Positions 9,348 to 17,982 of a stretch of DNA of 48,106 nucleotides are shown here, in pieces. The stretch comes from an uncultured Woeseiaceae bacterium (lineage in GTDB: Bacteria > Pseudomonadota > Gammaproteobacteria > Steroidobacterales > Woeseiaceae), in contig CAMYJB010000021.1 of the NCBI GenBank assembly GCA_947258565.1, positions 1 to 48,106 on the forward strand, in the 5' to 3' direction. The notes below the pieces were generated by a model. It was not told the DNA's origin and ran no database searches. It worked only from the letters and a program-made list of their open reading frames with translations. Position 1 is the stretch's first letter, and the number at the start of each line of letters is the position of its first letter. The position numbers were made by a program, and so were the translations under genes.

Positions 9348-9593
9348 ATGTGGATACCGAAGCCCCTTTACGACCATGCACCCGTGTTCTGGCTTCTGCT
9401 CGGGGCCCTGTTCCTCGCCGGCGGTATCTACCTCGGCTTCTCTGACGGACTGCGCGCCACGTATTACGTATTTGCCGTGTTCTGCTTCGGCCACGCGGCA
9501 TGGACCTTTGTCGCACGGCGGCGCTCCCGCCGGCAGCGTGACCTGGATCCCGGCGAAGGTTCGCCCGAGCCTGCTGAAAACACCGAATCTTAG
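9348..9593 (+). CDS. 81-residue membrane protein, second of a tandem pair
   Basis: Paralogue of the preceding gene, with identical length and layout: MWIPKPLYDHAP, two hydrophobic segments (about 14-31 and 36-53) and a basic tail (ARRRSRRQRD). Shared positions include the starting Met-Trp, three N-terminal prolines, Tyr8, Trp15, the GxYxGF turn between the helices, Cys46 and Gly48. A good ribosome binding site (GGAG, 6 bases before ATG) supports the start. Having two divergent copies side by side implies an old duplication kept by selection. The acidic C-terminal tails differ completely. Function unknown; a small membrane-protein partner or stress-response role is possible, but nothing shows it. 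Confidence 0.75.
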   Translation: MWIPKPLYDHAPVFWLLLGALFLAGGIYLGFSDGLRATYYVFAVFCFGHAAWTFVARRRSRRQRDLDPGEGSPEPAENTES

Positions 9594-9664
9594 GCGATTC
9601 ATGCAAATTGGGGTACCCTAAAAGGCCCTGATTGTCGCGGCCGTGCAGCCCGCAGGCCGTACCC

Positions 9665-10309
9665 ATGAGCAAACACCAATCCGAATACTCCCTCGCTGAA
9701 GAGCTGTTTCACGCCATCAGTCACGGCGCCGGCGTAATCCTGAGCATCGCGGGGCTGTCGTGGATGCTCTACGTATCGATCGAAGCGGCCGACCCGTGGC
9801 GAATTTCCGCCAGCATCGTCTACGGCTCCAGCCTGATTGCCCTCTTCCTCGCATCGACGGTCTATCATGCACTGCATACGTCGCGGCATCGGCAGCTTTT
9901 CAAGTTGATTGCAGGGACGTATACCCCCTTTCTACTCGTGGCCATGCGGACGACGACCGGCTGGTGGCTGTTCGGCGCGATCTGGGCGCTGGCAACAGCG
10001 GGTATCCTCACGAAGCTCTGGTTCCGCGACCGCTTTCCGAAACTGGCCCTCGCCGGCTACCTCGTCATGGGGTGGCTGGTCGTCATTGCGCTGCCGCAAG
10101 TGGTCGACGCGGTCGGTCCCGACGGCCTGGCCTGGATGGTCGCCGGCGGACTGAGCTATACGGTCGGTGCGGCGTTCTATGCCGCCAAGCGCATCACTTT
10201 CGGGCACGCTATCTGGCACGTCTTCGTCTTGCTCGGCGGTATCTGCCACTTCTTTGCGGTCATCTGGCACGTACTGCCTGTGTCCCCCGAACTGGCTGTC
10301 ACAGGCTGA
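9665..10309 (+). CDS. Hemolysin III / PAQR-family membrane protein
   Basis: Seven-helix inner-membrane protein of the HlyIII/YqfA family (progestin and adipoQ receptor superfamily). From ATG 9665 it has 214 residues, the usual size. Family signatures are visible: EELFHAISHGAG at the N-terminus, YHALHTSRHR after helix 2, AGTYTPFLL in helix 3 and FGHAIWHVFVLLGGICHFF near the end, which supplies the paired histidines of the metal site. The start at MSKHQSEYSLAEE fits the family; an in-frame ATG at 9632 adds only low-complexity residues. The physiological role is poorly defined; the hemolysin name is historical. Confidence 0.93.
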   Translation: MSKHQSEYSLAEELFHAISHGAGVILSIAGLSWMLYVSIEAADPWRISASIVYGSSLIALFLASTVYHALHTSRHRQLFKLIAGTYTPFLLVAMRTTTGWWLFGAIWALATAGILTKLWFRDRFPKLALAGYLVMGWLVVIALPQVVDAVGPDGLAWMVAGGLSYTVGAAFYAAKRITFGHAIWHVFVLLGGICHFFAVIWHVLPVSPELAVTG

Positions 10310-10366
10310 CCGGACATAGCGGTCTTCCACGAGGAGCCAGCGACCCAGGCGATATATCATTGGCCG

Positions 10367-11407
10367 ATGCGTTCGAGCCTGCCTTTGCTGCTGAGCCTGC
10401 TGTCGTGTGCCGCGGCGCCCGTCGCAGCGGAGAGTGCCGATCCCGACCCGCTGTTTCAGAGCCACGAGACGCTGGACGTCACACTCTCCGCACCCCTGAC
10501 CACGCTGGTCCGGGACCGGCCGACCGAAGAATACCTCCAGGGGACGCTTAGCTATCGCAGCGCAGGCGGCGAGCCCAGGAAGCTCGACGTCAAAGTGCGC
10601 GCACGCGGGCACTCCCGGCACGAGATCTGCGACCTCCCACCCCTGTGGCTGAATCTCAAGAAATCGCAGGTCAAGGACACCTTGTTCCACAAGCAGGACA
10701 AGCTGAAGCTCGCGGTTCATTGCGGCAATGCCGAGCGCTACCAACAGACACTGCTGCGCGAATACGTGGCGTACCGGATCCTGAACCTCGCCACGCCCAT
10801 GAGTTTCCAGGTAAGACTGTTGCGCATTACCTGGGTAGATACGGAAGCGAAACGGAAGCAACAGGTGCGCTACGCGTTCCTGCTGGAACACAAAAATCGC
10901 CTCGGCAAGCGGATGGACCGTAAAGACCTGAAGATTGACGAGACGTCCGTGGCCGCGCTCGACCCCGGGCATCTCAACCTGACGTCGATATTCCAGTTCC
11001 TGATTGGCAACACCGACTTTTCACCGATCGCGAAGTCGGACTACAACGAGTGTTGTCACAACTACGTACTGTTTTCCAATGACCGGGATTTGCTGATTGG
11101 AATTCCCTATGACTTCGACCAGGCGGGTCTCGTCAACGCGCCGTATGCCGTGCCGGGGAAGCAATTCGGCATCCGGACGGTGCGCCACCGGGTCTACAGG
11201 GGCCGCTGTGACAACAACGCTCATGTCGAGAATTCCATTGCGCGCTTCAAGGCCGTGCGCAATAACATCTTTGCCCTGATCGAGACGCAGCAGGGTCTGA
11301 CCCCGAAAGTGCGCAGGATACTCGCAAACTATGTTCAGGACTTCTACGACATCGCCGACGATCCGCGGCAGGTACGGCGCCGGATGCTCGACAAGTGCAT
11401 CCTCTGA
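10367..11407 (+). CDS. Secreted CotH-like (atypical kinase-like) protein
   Basis: Exported protein of 346 residues with a signal peptide (about 1-21, ending VAAES). The body has features of the CotH/atypical protein-kinase fold: LREYVAYRILNL, a long strand region ending FLLEHKNRLG, then LTSIFQFLIGNTDFS, CCHNYVLF and GIPYDFDQAGL. The H-N and D-F-D residues match, in order, the catalytic-loop and metal-binding motifs of CotH kinases. Six cysteines are scattered and may form disulphides. Outside these motifs I do not recognise the family, so the kinase-like call is an inference; an inactive relative is possible. It follows the hemolysin III gene by 57 bases on the same strand. Confidence 0.6.
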   Translation: MRSSLPLLLSLLSCAAAPVAAESADPDPLFQSHETLDVTLSAPLTTLVRDRPTEEYLQGTLSYRSAGGEPRKLDVKVRARGHSRHEICDLPPLWLNLKKSQVKDTLFHKQDKLKLAVHCGNAERYQQTLLREYVAYRILNLATPMSFQVRLLRITWVDTEAKRKQQVRYAFLLEHKNRLGKRMDRKDLKIDETSVAALDPGHLNLTSIFQFLIGNTDFSPIAKSDYNECCHNYVLFSNDRDLLIGIPYDFDQAGLVNAPYAVPGKQFGIRTVRHRVYRGRCDNNAHVENSIARFKAVRNNIFALIETQQGLTPKVRRILANYVQDFYDIADDPRQVRRRMLDKCIL

Positions 11408-11423
11408 CGTATTTAGCAGCAAC

Positions 11424-12191
11424 TCATCGGCTCTCACCTTGTTGCCAGCCGAGGCACGGCGCGGGTGCGCCTCGGTTGGCGACGCAAACGATTCGGTTCT
11501 CTGCCGTCCGGCTGTAAACCATCCAGCGTCTCCAGACATGAGCGACAGGGATGCGCAGGTCCGATAGCGCGTGGCGGTGATCGATCAGGACGACGACAGC
11601 TGCAGCGAACATCAGCGCCCGCCAGAGGGCGGCGAAAACCCGACGATGCATCGCGGTCCGGAGTTGCGTGCGAAAAAAGTCGCAATGAAACCGTAAGTGC
11701 GCTCGTTCGTCGGCGATGATTTCGCGCAAAACGCCTTTCAGGGCACTGTCCGGCAGTCCCTCTGCGAGAACGTGGTAATAGCAGATTCCAACCACCTCGG
11801 CCGCGAGCAGGACCATGATCTTGAGGCGCAGCCCGGCAAGCCGCCTGCCGAAGACAAACAGACGGGCCGTCCAGTTGCGCGTGATCAGCCTGCCGCGCAG
11901 CGCACGGACACAGCAGGCCAGCAGTTCCGCGTGCCTGTGTTCCTCGGCGACGAACATTGCCAGCGTCTCTGCATAGTCCTCGCCCAGCGACGGGAGCGTG
12001 CTGCCCCTGGCCTGACCCACGACAGTGCCGCCGCCGGATTCGCCGAGCTGAAAAATGGCCAGCGAGTGTGCCACCGAGGCTGGAATGCCGGACAGACCCG
12101 GCTCGTCCGGCAACAAGCGGACGCCCGGCCGCTCGCGCCGCGCGGCGAAGAATGCCTTCCACTGTGCCCAGTCCGGATCTCTTTGCGTCAT
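11424..12191 (-). CDS. Ferritin-like diiron protein
   Basis: Protein of 255 residues with the helical diiron pattern of ferritin-like domains. An E-x6-EEHRH segment is followed about 80 residues later by ADERAHLRFH, giving the two E-x2-H metal half-sites. A hydrophobic stretch between them (LKIMVLLAAEVVGICYY) and another after them (FAALWRALMFAAAVVVLI) suggest membrane association, perhaps as a membrane-bound hydroxylase or oxidase rather than a storage ferritin. The C-terminal 50 residues are basic and low in pattern. A 7-base inverted repeat (CCGTTTC/GAAACGG, 12201-12222) sits just before its ATG and could be an operator. Substrate unknown. Confidence 0.75.
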   Translation of the reverse strand: MTQRDPDWAQWKAFFAARRERPGVRLLPDEPGLSGIPASVAHSLAIFQLGESGGGTVVGQARGSTLPSLGEDYAETLAMFVAEEHRHAELLACCVRALRGRLITRNWTARLFVFGRRLAGLRLKIMVLLAAEVVGICYYHVLAEGLPDSALKGVLREIIADERAHLRFHCDFFRTQLRTAMHRRVFAALWRALMFAAAVVVLIDHRHALSDLRIPVAHVWRRWMVYSRTAENRIVCVANRGAPAPCLGWQQGESR

Positions 12192-12278
12192 TCGACCGCT
12201 CCGTTTCGCTATCTTGAAACGGTTGTAGCCCCTGAAGCTGACGCTCCGGGGGTCACAATGTGTCGAAATGTGGCCGCG

Positions 12279-13994
12279 TCAGTCGTCGGCCCTGAGGATC
12301 TCCGGGTATTCGGGCTTCCAGCGATAGTCCTCGATATGTTGCTCGAGGCCGCCATCATCCGTGAAGGTCGCCACACCGTCGGCAATGGCCTGTTTCGCCA
12401 CGGCAAGACCGACGATACCGCAGATATCCCACAAGCTGTTTACCTCCGGCATTAGGCAGCGCTCCTCGATCGTCGAGGCTTCCAGTGCGTGCGCGAGTGC
12501 GGTTGACGAGGCACCGATCATCGAGCCGGTAATCTCGGTCGCCCCGCTGACAATCGCACCCAGTCCGATGCCGGGGAAAACGAACACGTTGTTGGCCTGG
12601 CCTATGCGGCGTTTTTCGCCACCAATCTCGACGGGGTCGAACGGGCTCCCCGTCGCGACCAGGGCGGTTCCGTCGGTCCACTTCATGATATCCGCCGGTG
12701 TGGCCTCGCTGATATCGGTCGGATTCGACATCGGCAGTATGACCGGATGATCACTGTGCCGTGCCGCATTTTGCACGACCTCCTCCGTGAAGCTGCCGGC
12801 CTGGCCGGACGTGCCGATCAAAACGTTACCCTTGTAGGCATCGACAACTTTGGCGAGGTTCCTGCGGTCCTCTCCGACAAGCCCGATCTCCTCCAGCCAG
12901 GCTGCAGGCCAAGCGAAATCCCGTTTATTCTTGTCGAGATCGTCGCGGTCATCGCAAACGACACCGCGGCTGTCCAGCGCAATTATGGCGCGCGCGAGCG
13001 CCTCGCCGTCGACCCCTTCCTGCCGCAGTTGCCGGCGGATCTGCCTCGCGATGCCGACGCCTGCTGCGCCGGCCCCGTAGACGACTGTTCGGCAGTCGCG
13101 AAAATCCTCGCCGCTGATACGGGCCGCTGCATGTATGGCAGCGGCCGCAACCGCTCCGGTGCCCTGGATATCGTCGTTGAACGACGGCAGATGATTGCGG
13201 TGGCGATCGAGGACCTGGAAAGCGATGTCCTTGTGGAAATCCTCCCACTGGATGACGACCTTGGGGAATACCGCGCGTGCGGCCTCGACAAACTCGTCGA
13301 CGATGGCGAGATACGCGTCACCGCGCAGGCGGTGCTTGCGCCACCCCAGGTACCAGGGGTCGTCGAGCAGTTCCTGGTTGTCGGTGCCGACATCGAGGCT
13401 GATCGGCAGGGTACGCGCGGGATGAATCCCGGCCCCGACACAGTACAGAGCCAGCTTGCCGATACTGATCGCCATGCCGCCGACGCCCTGATCGCCGATA
13501 CCCAGTATGGCTTCGTTGTCAGTGACGACCATGAGTTCGACGTCGCTGAACGGCGCAGAGTCGCGCAGCACCTGTTCGATCCGGCCTACGTGCTCCGGCG
13601 TGATGAACACGCCCCGCGCGCGACGATAGACATGGGAGTAGAAATGCGAAGCCGCGCCGACAGTCGGCGTATAGACCACCGGCATCAGCTCTTCGAGATG
13701 CATGCTCAGCAACTTGTAGAACAGCACCTCGTTACGGTTCTGCAACAGGCCCAGGTCGATGTTCCTGCCGACGGGGTCCTTGTTGAAACAGATCGTGTGA
13801 TAGGTGCGATCCGCCTGCATCTCGATGTCGTTGTGCTGCGGCGGCAGCATGCCCTCGATACCGAAACGACGACGCTCATCCGGAGTGAAGCCGATGCCCT
13901 TGTTATAGATCGGTGCCCGCAGCAAGTCCGACCCGCTCATTGCTACTTTTGCTTTGTCGCCTTCCGGCGTTCTTATGAGCTCAAACTTTTCCAT
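12279..13994 (-). CDS. maeA: NAD-dependent malic enzyme
   Basis: Oxidative decarboxylation of malate to pyruvate in the cytosol, linking the TCA cycle to pyruvate. From ATG 13994 the protein has 571 residues, typical of the NAD type. Visible family motifs are VVYTPTVGAASHFYSH (catalytic Tyr), GGMAISIGKLALYCVG (catalytic Lys), IQWEDFHKDIAFQVLD (metal acids) and a Rossmann segment VVYGAGAAGVGIARQI. Near the end GEKRRIGQANNVFVFPGIGLG is also conserved in the family. An in-frame ATG at 14009 would add MMGAI and place the start inside an inverted repeat, so the inner ATG is preferred. It stands alone in its direction. Confidence 0.95.
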   Translation of the reverse strand: MEKFELIRTPEGDKAKVAMSGSDLLRAPIYNKGIGFTPDERRRFGIEGMLPPQHNDIEMQADRTYHTICFNKDPVGRNIDLGLLQNRNEVLFYKLLSMHLEELMPVVYTPTVGAASHFYSHVYRRARGVFITPEHVGRIEQVLRDSAPFSDVELMVVTDNEAILGIGDQGVGGMAISIGKLALYCVGAGIHPARTLPISLDVGTDNQELLDDPWYLGWRKHRLRGDAYLAIVDEFVEAARAVFPKVVIQWEDFHKDIAFQVLDRHRNHLPSFNDDIQGTGAVAAAAIHAAARISGEDFRDCRTVVYGAGAAGVGIARQIRRQLRQEGVDGEALARAIIALDSRGVVCDDRDDLDKNKRDFAWPAAWLEEIGLVGEDRRNLAKVVDAYKGNVLIGTSGQAGSFTEEVVQNAARHSDHPVILPMSNPTDISEATPADIMKWTDGTALVATGSPFDPVEIGGEKRRIGQANNVFVFPGIGLGAIVSGATEITGSMIGASSTALAHALEASTIEERCLMPEVNSLWDICGIVGLAVAKQAIADGVATFTDDGGLEQHIEDYRWKPEYPEILRADD

Positions 13995-14000
13995 GATTGC

Positions 14001-14026
14001 GCCCATCATCCGTGTGCATGATGGGC
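14001..14026. promoter_or_regulatory. Inverted repeat just upstream of the malic enzyme start
   Basis: Perfect 9-base arms GCCCATCAT and ATGATGGGC are separated by 8 bases. The repeat begins 7 bases upstream of the preferred ATG at 13994. In mRNA it would form a hairpin against the ribosome binding region; in DNA it could be an operator. A pair of this strength can arise by chance about once or twice in such a window, so the position is the main argument. Confidence 0.35.
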
Positions 14027-14063
14027 ACTACACGCCGTCTCGGTACGGCTGTCAACCGTGGTC

Positions 14064-14235
14064 TACCCCTACTCGAATTCGCTGCTCGAGGAAGGCGCCA
14101 CGATTGTCTTTGCCGTGCAGCTGCTACACGAATTTTCTCAGGCTGAGCTACAGTCATCCGTGGTCGGAACGCACGGAAGATGCGTTGCGCTGGCTGGGCG
14201 GCCGCGTAACCGAGCTGGCAGCAACCCCCGGTTAG
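14064..14235 (+). pseudogene. C-terminal remnant of a MocR-type (GntR + aminotransferase) regulator
   Basis: Two adjoining plus-strand reading frames together resemble the last 50 residues of PLP-binding MocR/PdxR regulators. One frame gives SNSLLEEGATIVFA and ends near 14115. The other gives YTNFLRLSYSHPWSERTEDA and continues RWLGGRVTEL to a stop at 14233-14235. Intact relatives have a Pro-Gly turn and about ten more residues between the two parts, so a deletion and frameshift have joined them. Everything upstream (the HTH and most of the aminotransferase domain) is missing and replaced by the malic enzyme region. The stop overlaps that of the molybdenum hydroxylase gene on the other strand. 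Assignment rests on my recollection of the family C-terminus. Confidence 0.55.
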
Positions 14236-16466
14236 ACGGCGCCAGCCTTCTTCAGCGGCAATTCACGCACGCGTTTGCCCGTTGCGGCGAAATACGCATT
14301 GACGATGGCCGGTGCGACGGGCGGCACGCCCGGCTCGCCGACACCGCCCGGCGGTGCATCGACGTCCATGATGTGCACGTTGATCGCTTTCGGCACTTCA
14401 TGCATACGAATGACCGGATAGGTGTCGTAGTTGCCCTGCTCGACGACGCCGTCTTTAGCCGTGATCTCGCCGTGCAAGGCGAGGCTCATGCCGAATATGC
14501 CGGCCCCCTCCATCTGCGCGGCCACCCGGTCCGGATTCACGACGAGCCCGGCGTCGATCGTAATCCACAACTCCTCGACATGGAGCTTGCCCTCGTCATC
14601 GACGCGCACTTCGGCCACCGCGCCGACCGTGCTCAGGAACGAGCGGTGAACTGCAATACCGAGGCCGTGGCCCTCCGGCAGTTCCCTGCCCCAGCCCGCC
14701 ATGTCCGAGACTTTCTCCACGATCGCCTTGAAGCGTGCGGTATCGATCGGGTGTACGTCCAGCGATTGCCCGTAATTGGAATACTCGGCGCCGTCTTCGG
14801 CGGGATTGACCTTCCTCGACGGCCCCGCGAGGCGCAAAAGATAGTCGCGTGGATCGGCGCCCGCGGCAACCGCCAGCTCGTCGGCAAAACCGCAGACGGC
14901 GAACGCATGGTAGATGTTGCAGACGGACCGCAACCAGCCGATGCGCACGTGCGCCTTGGCATCGCCCGACTCCAGGCGCATGTTGGGGATGTCGTAGGGA
15001 TTGTCGAGCATGCCGAGGCTCAGCTCGAAATTCCCGGGTCCGGTGGCTTCGGCGCTGAACGTGGAGCCAATGGAAGGGAACACGCTGCGATGCAGCCAGC
15101 CCGTCGTGTTGCCGTCTTCATCGAGCGCACCTTTCAAATACTGGGCACTGACCGAGTGATAGTAGCCGTGGCGGATGTCGTCCTCGCGCGACCACGACAC
15201 TTTCACCGGTTTGCCGGTCTGCTTTGCGAGCCACGCGGCCTCGGCCGAGAAGTCCGCTTTCGACTTGCGGCCGAACGCACCGCCAAGCAACGTGACGTTG
15301 ACCCTCACCTGCGTCTTGTCGATGCCAAGCAAAGCGGCAACCGTACCCTGCACCGACTGCGGATCCTGCGTAGCCGCCCAGATCTCGACACTGCCGTCCT
15401 CGTGCATCATTGCCGCTGCTGCAGGCGGCTCCATCGGCGCATGCGACAGGTGCGGCGCATAGTAATCCGACTCGATAACCCTGTCCGCCGACTCGAATGC
15501 GGCGTTCACGTCGCCCCGGTTCATCACGGTGTTGCCGTCCTTGCGCGACGTTGCGACGAGCTGTTGCCTGTAGCTTGCCGAGTCGTACTCGGCGTTCAGG
15601 CCGGTATCCCACTCGACCGCCAGCGCCTTGCGCCCCTGCTCGGCCGACCAGGTATTGCTCGCGAGCACCGCGACTCCACCGAGCGGGTTGAAACCAGGCG
15701 GTGACGTGACGTTCGGCATCTCGATAACCCGCTTCACGCCTGCGACCTTCAGCGCCGCGGCGTCATCGACCGACTTGACCGTGCCGCCGAAAACCGGGCA
15801 GCGCTCGATAGAGGCATACAGCATCCCCGGCAGTACCGTGTCGGTGCCATACATTGCAGTCCCCGTCGTCATCGCGACGCCGTCGACCAGGTCCATAGGT
15901 TTGCCGATGTAGCGGTAATCCGCCGGGTCCTTGAAGGTTACGTCCTCCGGCACTTCGAGCTCCGCCGCCGACGCGACGAGATCGCCGTAAGCGGCGGAAC
16001 GGCCGCTCGCCTCGTGGTGCACGGCATGGTTGCGCGCCACGAGCTCCGTGACGGGCACGCCCCACTCCATCGCCGCAGCCGCGACCAGCATTTCCCGCGC
16101 CGACGCGCCTGCCGTCCGGAGCAGGTCGAAGTGCTTGCGGATACTGGTCGAACCGTCCGTATTCTGATCGCCGTACTTTGGATCGCCCGGCGCCTGCAGC
16201 AGCTCGATGCGATCCCAGGCGGCTTCGAGTTCGTCTGCGATCACCTGCGGTAGCGATGTCCGGATACCCTGCCCCATCTCGGAACGGTGGCAATAGATTT
16301 CGACGACATCGTCATCGCGGATATTCACGTATACGTTCGGCGCAACGGTGCTGGCGCCGGCAGCGGACCGTGGGTAACCGAGCGTCATGGCGAACACCAG
16401 ACCGCCGCTCGCGACACCGGTCTTCTGCAGGAACTCTCGCCTGCTCAGTTTCTCGAAGCCGTTCAT
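14232..16466 (-). CDS. Molybdenum hydroxylase large subunit (isoquinoline oxidoreductase beta-like)
   Basis: Molybdopterin-cytosine-dinucleotide-binding catalytic subunit of the xanthine dehydrogenase family, probably exported. The 744 residues begin with a twin-arginine signal ([17 protein letters not shown]). The body carries family motifs such as [40 protein letters not shown], and [20 protein letters not shown] near the end with the conserved catalytic Glu. The layout and Tat signal match the two-subunit IorAB type, which lacks a separate FAD subunit and passes electrons to a cytochrome. The ATG overlaps the stop of the iron-sulphur subunit gene (ATGA), so the two are translationally coupled. 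The substrate (N-heterocycle or aldehyde) cannot be told from sequence. Confidence 0.93.
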   Translation of the reverse strand: MNGFEKLSRREFLQKTGVASGGLVFAMTLGYPRSAAGASTVAPNVYVNIRDDDVVEIYCHRSEMGQGIRTSLPQVIADELEAAWDRIELLQAPGDPKYGDQNTDGSTSIRKHFDLLRTAGASAREMLVAAAAMEWGVPVTELVARNHAVHHEASGRSAAYGDLVASAAELEVPEDVTFKDPADYRYIGKPMDLVDGVAMTTGTAMYGTDTVLPGMLYASIERCPVFGGTVKSVDDAAALKVAGVKRVIEMPNVTSPPGFNPLGGVAVLASNTWSAEQGRKALAVEWDTGLNAEYDSASYRQQLVATSRKDGNTVMNRGDVNAAFESADRVIESDYYAPHLSHAPMEPPAAAAMMHEDGSVEIWAATQDPQSVQGTVAALLGIDKTQVRVNVTLLGGAFGRKSKADFSAEAAWLAKQTGKPVKVSWSREDDIRHGYYHSVSAQYLKGALDEDGNTTGWLHRSVFPSIGSTFSAEATGPGNFELSLGMLDNPYDIPNMRLESGDAKAHVRIGWLRSVCNIYHAFAVCGFADELAVAAGADPRDYLLRLAGPSRKVNPAEDGAEYSNYGQSLDVHPIDTARFKAIVEKVSDMAGWGRELPEGHGLGIAVHRSFLSTVGAVAEVRVDDEGKLHVEELWITIDAGLVVNPDRVAAQMEGAGIFGMSLALHGEITAKDGVVEQGNYDTYPVIRMHEVPKAINVHIMDVDAPPGGVGEPGVPPVAPAIVNAYFAATGKRVRELPLKKAGAV

Positions 16467-16921
16467 GACTGACCTCCTGCCGCGCTTTGGATGGCTTTGC
16501 GAATGCGCGTGTAGGTGCCGCAGCGGCAGATGTTGCCGCTCATCGCCGTGGCTATTTCCTCATCAGTAGGATTCGGGTTGCGCTCGAGGAGCGCAGCCGC
16601 GGTCATGATCTGCCCCGGCTGGCAATACCCGCACTGCGGGACGTTCAGCTCGCGCCAGGCCTGTTGCACCGGGTGATTGCCGTCGGCAGCCAGCCCTTCG
16701 ATCGTGGTTACCGACATGCCGGCGGCCGCAGATACCGGAAACGCGCAGGACCGCACCGGGTTGCCGTCCACGTGCACGGTACAGGAACCGCACAGCGCCT
16801 TGCCGCAGCCGTACTTGGTGCCGGTGAGTCCGGCGATGTCCCGAATGACCCACAGCAGCGGCATCTGTGGATCGACATCGTGTGTTTGGGGCTCGCCATT
16901 CAAAGTAAATTCGATTGCCAT
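16463..16921 (-). CDS. (2Fe-2S)-binding subunit of molybdenum hydroxylase
   Basis: Electron-transfer partner (IorA-type) of the molybdopterin subunit just downstream. From ATG 16921 it has 152 residues, standard for the family. The plant-ferredoxin cluster lies near the N-terminus ([16 protein letters not shown], then SCAFPV). The second helical cluster follows ([17 protein letters not shown] and [12 protein letters not shown]). A GAGG ribosome binding site 8 bases upstream decides for this ATG; a longer in-frame extension to 16999 has no family resemblance. Partner and substrate as for the large subunit. Confidence 0.95.
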   Translation of the reverse strand: MAIEFTLNGEPQTHDVDPQMPLLWVIRDIAGLTGTKYGCGKALCGSCTVHVDGNPVRSCAFPVSAAAGMSVTTIEGLAADGNHPVQQAWRELNVPQCGYCQPGQIMTAAALLERNPNPTDEEIATAMSGNICRCGTYTRIRKAIQSAAGGQS

Positions 16922-16991
16922 CGGGAATACCTCGGGTCGCTGTCGGAGCTGAGACGCGCCCAATGTTAGCACCGATCGATTACCGCCTGTC

Positions 16992-17013
16992 GCGGCCAAA
17001 TTGTGACCCGTAT
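16992..17013. repeat. 22-base direct repeat, copy 1
   Basis: GCGGCCAAA-T-TGTGACCCG-T-AT matches 18000-18021 at 20 of 22 positions in the same orientation. The two copies flank the PrsW gene and the 60-residue gene. Each contains TGTGACCCG, the left half of a CRP-like site. By a rough estimate, about one pair this similar or fewer is expected by chance in the window. Confidence 0.45.
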
Positions 17014-17044
17014 GAAGGAACCCCGGGCGGGGGCGCCGGATAAT
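17002..17044 (+). promoter_or_regulatory. Candidate CRP-like half-site and promoter of the PrsW gene
   Basis: TGTGA at 17002-17006, with the second half degenerate (TGAAG instead of TCACA), is centred between 17009 and 17010. A GATAAT hexamer at 17039-17044 would give a start site at about 17051, placing the centre at -41.5, as in class II CRP promoters. The start would then coincide with the PrsW ATG, implying a leaderless mRNA. The site is imperfect, so confidence is low. Confidence 0.35.
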
Positions 17045-17050
17045 GGCGCC

Positions 17051-17752
17051 ATGTCTTACGGACTCATGCTATTGCCCGTGCTGCTGCCGATCCTGTTCTG
17101 GGGGCTCTACCATTACCACAAGGACCGGCATCTGCCCGAACCGCCGGGCCACTTGCTGCTGGCCTTCGGACTCGGGCTGTTGTCGGCCGGCCTGTCCCGG
17201 GCGCTCTATGCCGCGCTCGGCTGGGCGTCGCTGCGCTACGACGCACTTGCCCTGGCGGATGGCAACACGCTGGGGCTGTTCGCGTATTCAATGCTCGCGA
17301 TCGGGCCTGTCGAGGAATTCGCCAAGATGCTGCCGTTCCTGATCCTCGTCCTGGGACTCCCGGCGATGGACGAGCCCATCGACGGGATCATATACGCATC
17401 CTTCGTAGCGCTGGGTTATGCGGCGGTGGAGAACGTCATCTACCTGGAGTACCTGACCCCCGCCGAGGCAGCGGCACGGGGTTTTGCGGGGCCGGTCGTC
17501 CACATGCTGTTTGCATCGATCTGGGGCTACACGATCGGCTGCGCTCACCTCAGGCGCGACTCGATTCTCCGGGGTACGGCCGGGGGCTTCCTGGTCGCCG
17601 CGGGCCTCCACGGGCTTTACGATTTTATCGTGCTGCAGCAATCGCTGAACGCATTGCCCATAGCGGCGGTCATGATAATCGTGGGGTGGATCTGGCGATT
17701 ACGGCTGCTGCGCGCCCTGCACGACAAAGCCGTGGGCAGCAGCGAGCCCTAG
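17051..17752 (+). CDS. PrsW-family intramembrane metalloprotease
   Basis: Polytopic membrane protein of 233 residues from ATG 17051. The PrsW active-site motifs are in order: the double Glu in [12 protein letters not shown] (about 93-104), the conserved [18 protein letters not shown], a His in [12 protein letters not shown] and another in [13 protein letters not shown]. About seven or eight hydrophobic segments are visible. In Bacillus the founding member cleaves an anti-sigma factor; here no sigma or anti-sigma gene is adjacent, so the target is unknown. An in-frame ATG at 17012 is possible, but the family N-terminus begins at about [15 protein letters not shown]. The stop overlaps that of the small gene on the opposite strand. 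Confidence 0.88.
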   Translation: MSYGLMLLPVLLPILFWGLYHYHKDRHLPEPPGHLLLAFGLGLLSAGLSRALYAALGWASLRYDALALADGNTLGLFAYSMLAIGPVEEFAKMLPFLILVLGLPAMDEPIDGIIYASFVALGYAAVENVIYLEYLTPAEAAARGFAGPVVHMLFASIWGYTIGCAHLRRDSILRGTAGGFLVAAGLHGLYDFIVLQQSLNALPIAAVMIIVGWIWRLRLLRALHDKAVGSSEP

Positions 17753-17931
17753 GTGTGATTATAGGGATTGAATCCGTCCTGATCGCCCGGCGCGGCCTCG
17801 TCGCCCTCGAGTGTCAGGCCGTCAAGGCCATCGGGCGCGGTCAAGAGGTCCGTGCAGCGCTTCTGAATTTCTGCGAGTCGCAGAGAGACATTTGAGGCGG
17901 ATAACGGTTCGTCGTCGAATTCCCAGTCCAT
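17749..17931 (-). CDS. Hypothetical 60-residue acidic protein under a CRP-like promoter
   Basis: Family not recognised. From ATG 17931 the product is 60 residues, acidic and soluble, with a helical middle (SLRLAEIQKRCTDLLTA) and a disordered Asp/Gly-rich tail ([19 protein letters not shown]). A longer frame from GTG 18024 exists, but that GTG lies inside the CRP-like palindrome and upstream of the predicted transcription start near 17976. The inner ATG has GGAAG shortly before it, so I choose it. Its last codons overlap the end of the PrsW gene by 4 bases on the other strand. A partner or regulator of PrsW is conceivable but not shown. Confidence 0.5.
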   Translation of the reverse strand: MDWEFDDEPLSASNVSLRLAEIQKRCTDLLTAPDGLDGLTLEGDEAAPGDQDGFNPYNHT

Positions 17932-17982
17932 TCCGGTCTTCCATCGAACACTGTCGGCAAATTGCGACAGTTCCTGGATTTC

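Noticed and set aside
12747..14021. Long plus-strand frame over the malic enzyme gene
   Set aside because: Antisense shadow; the minus-strand frame has every malic enzyme motif.
14058..15704. 548-codon plus-strand frame over the molybdenum hydroxylase gene
   Set aside because: Shadow of the minus-strand gene beyond the first 20 codons. Only its start is of interest, as part of the MocR remnant.
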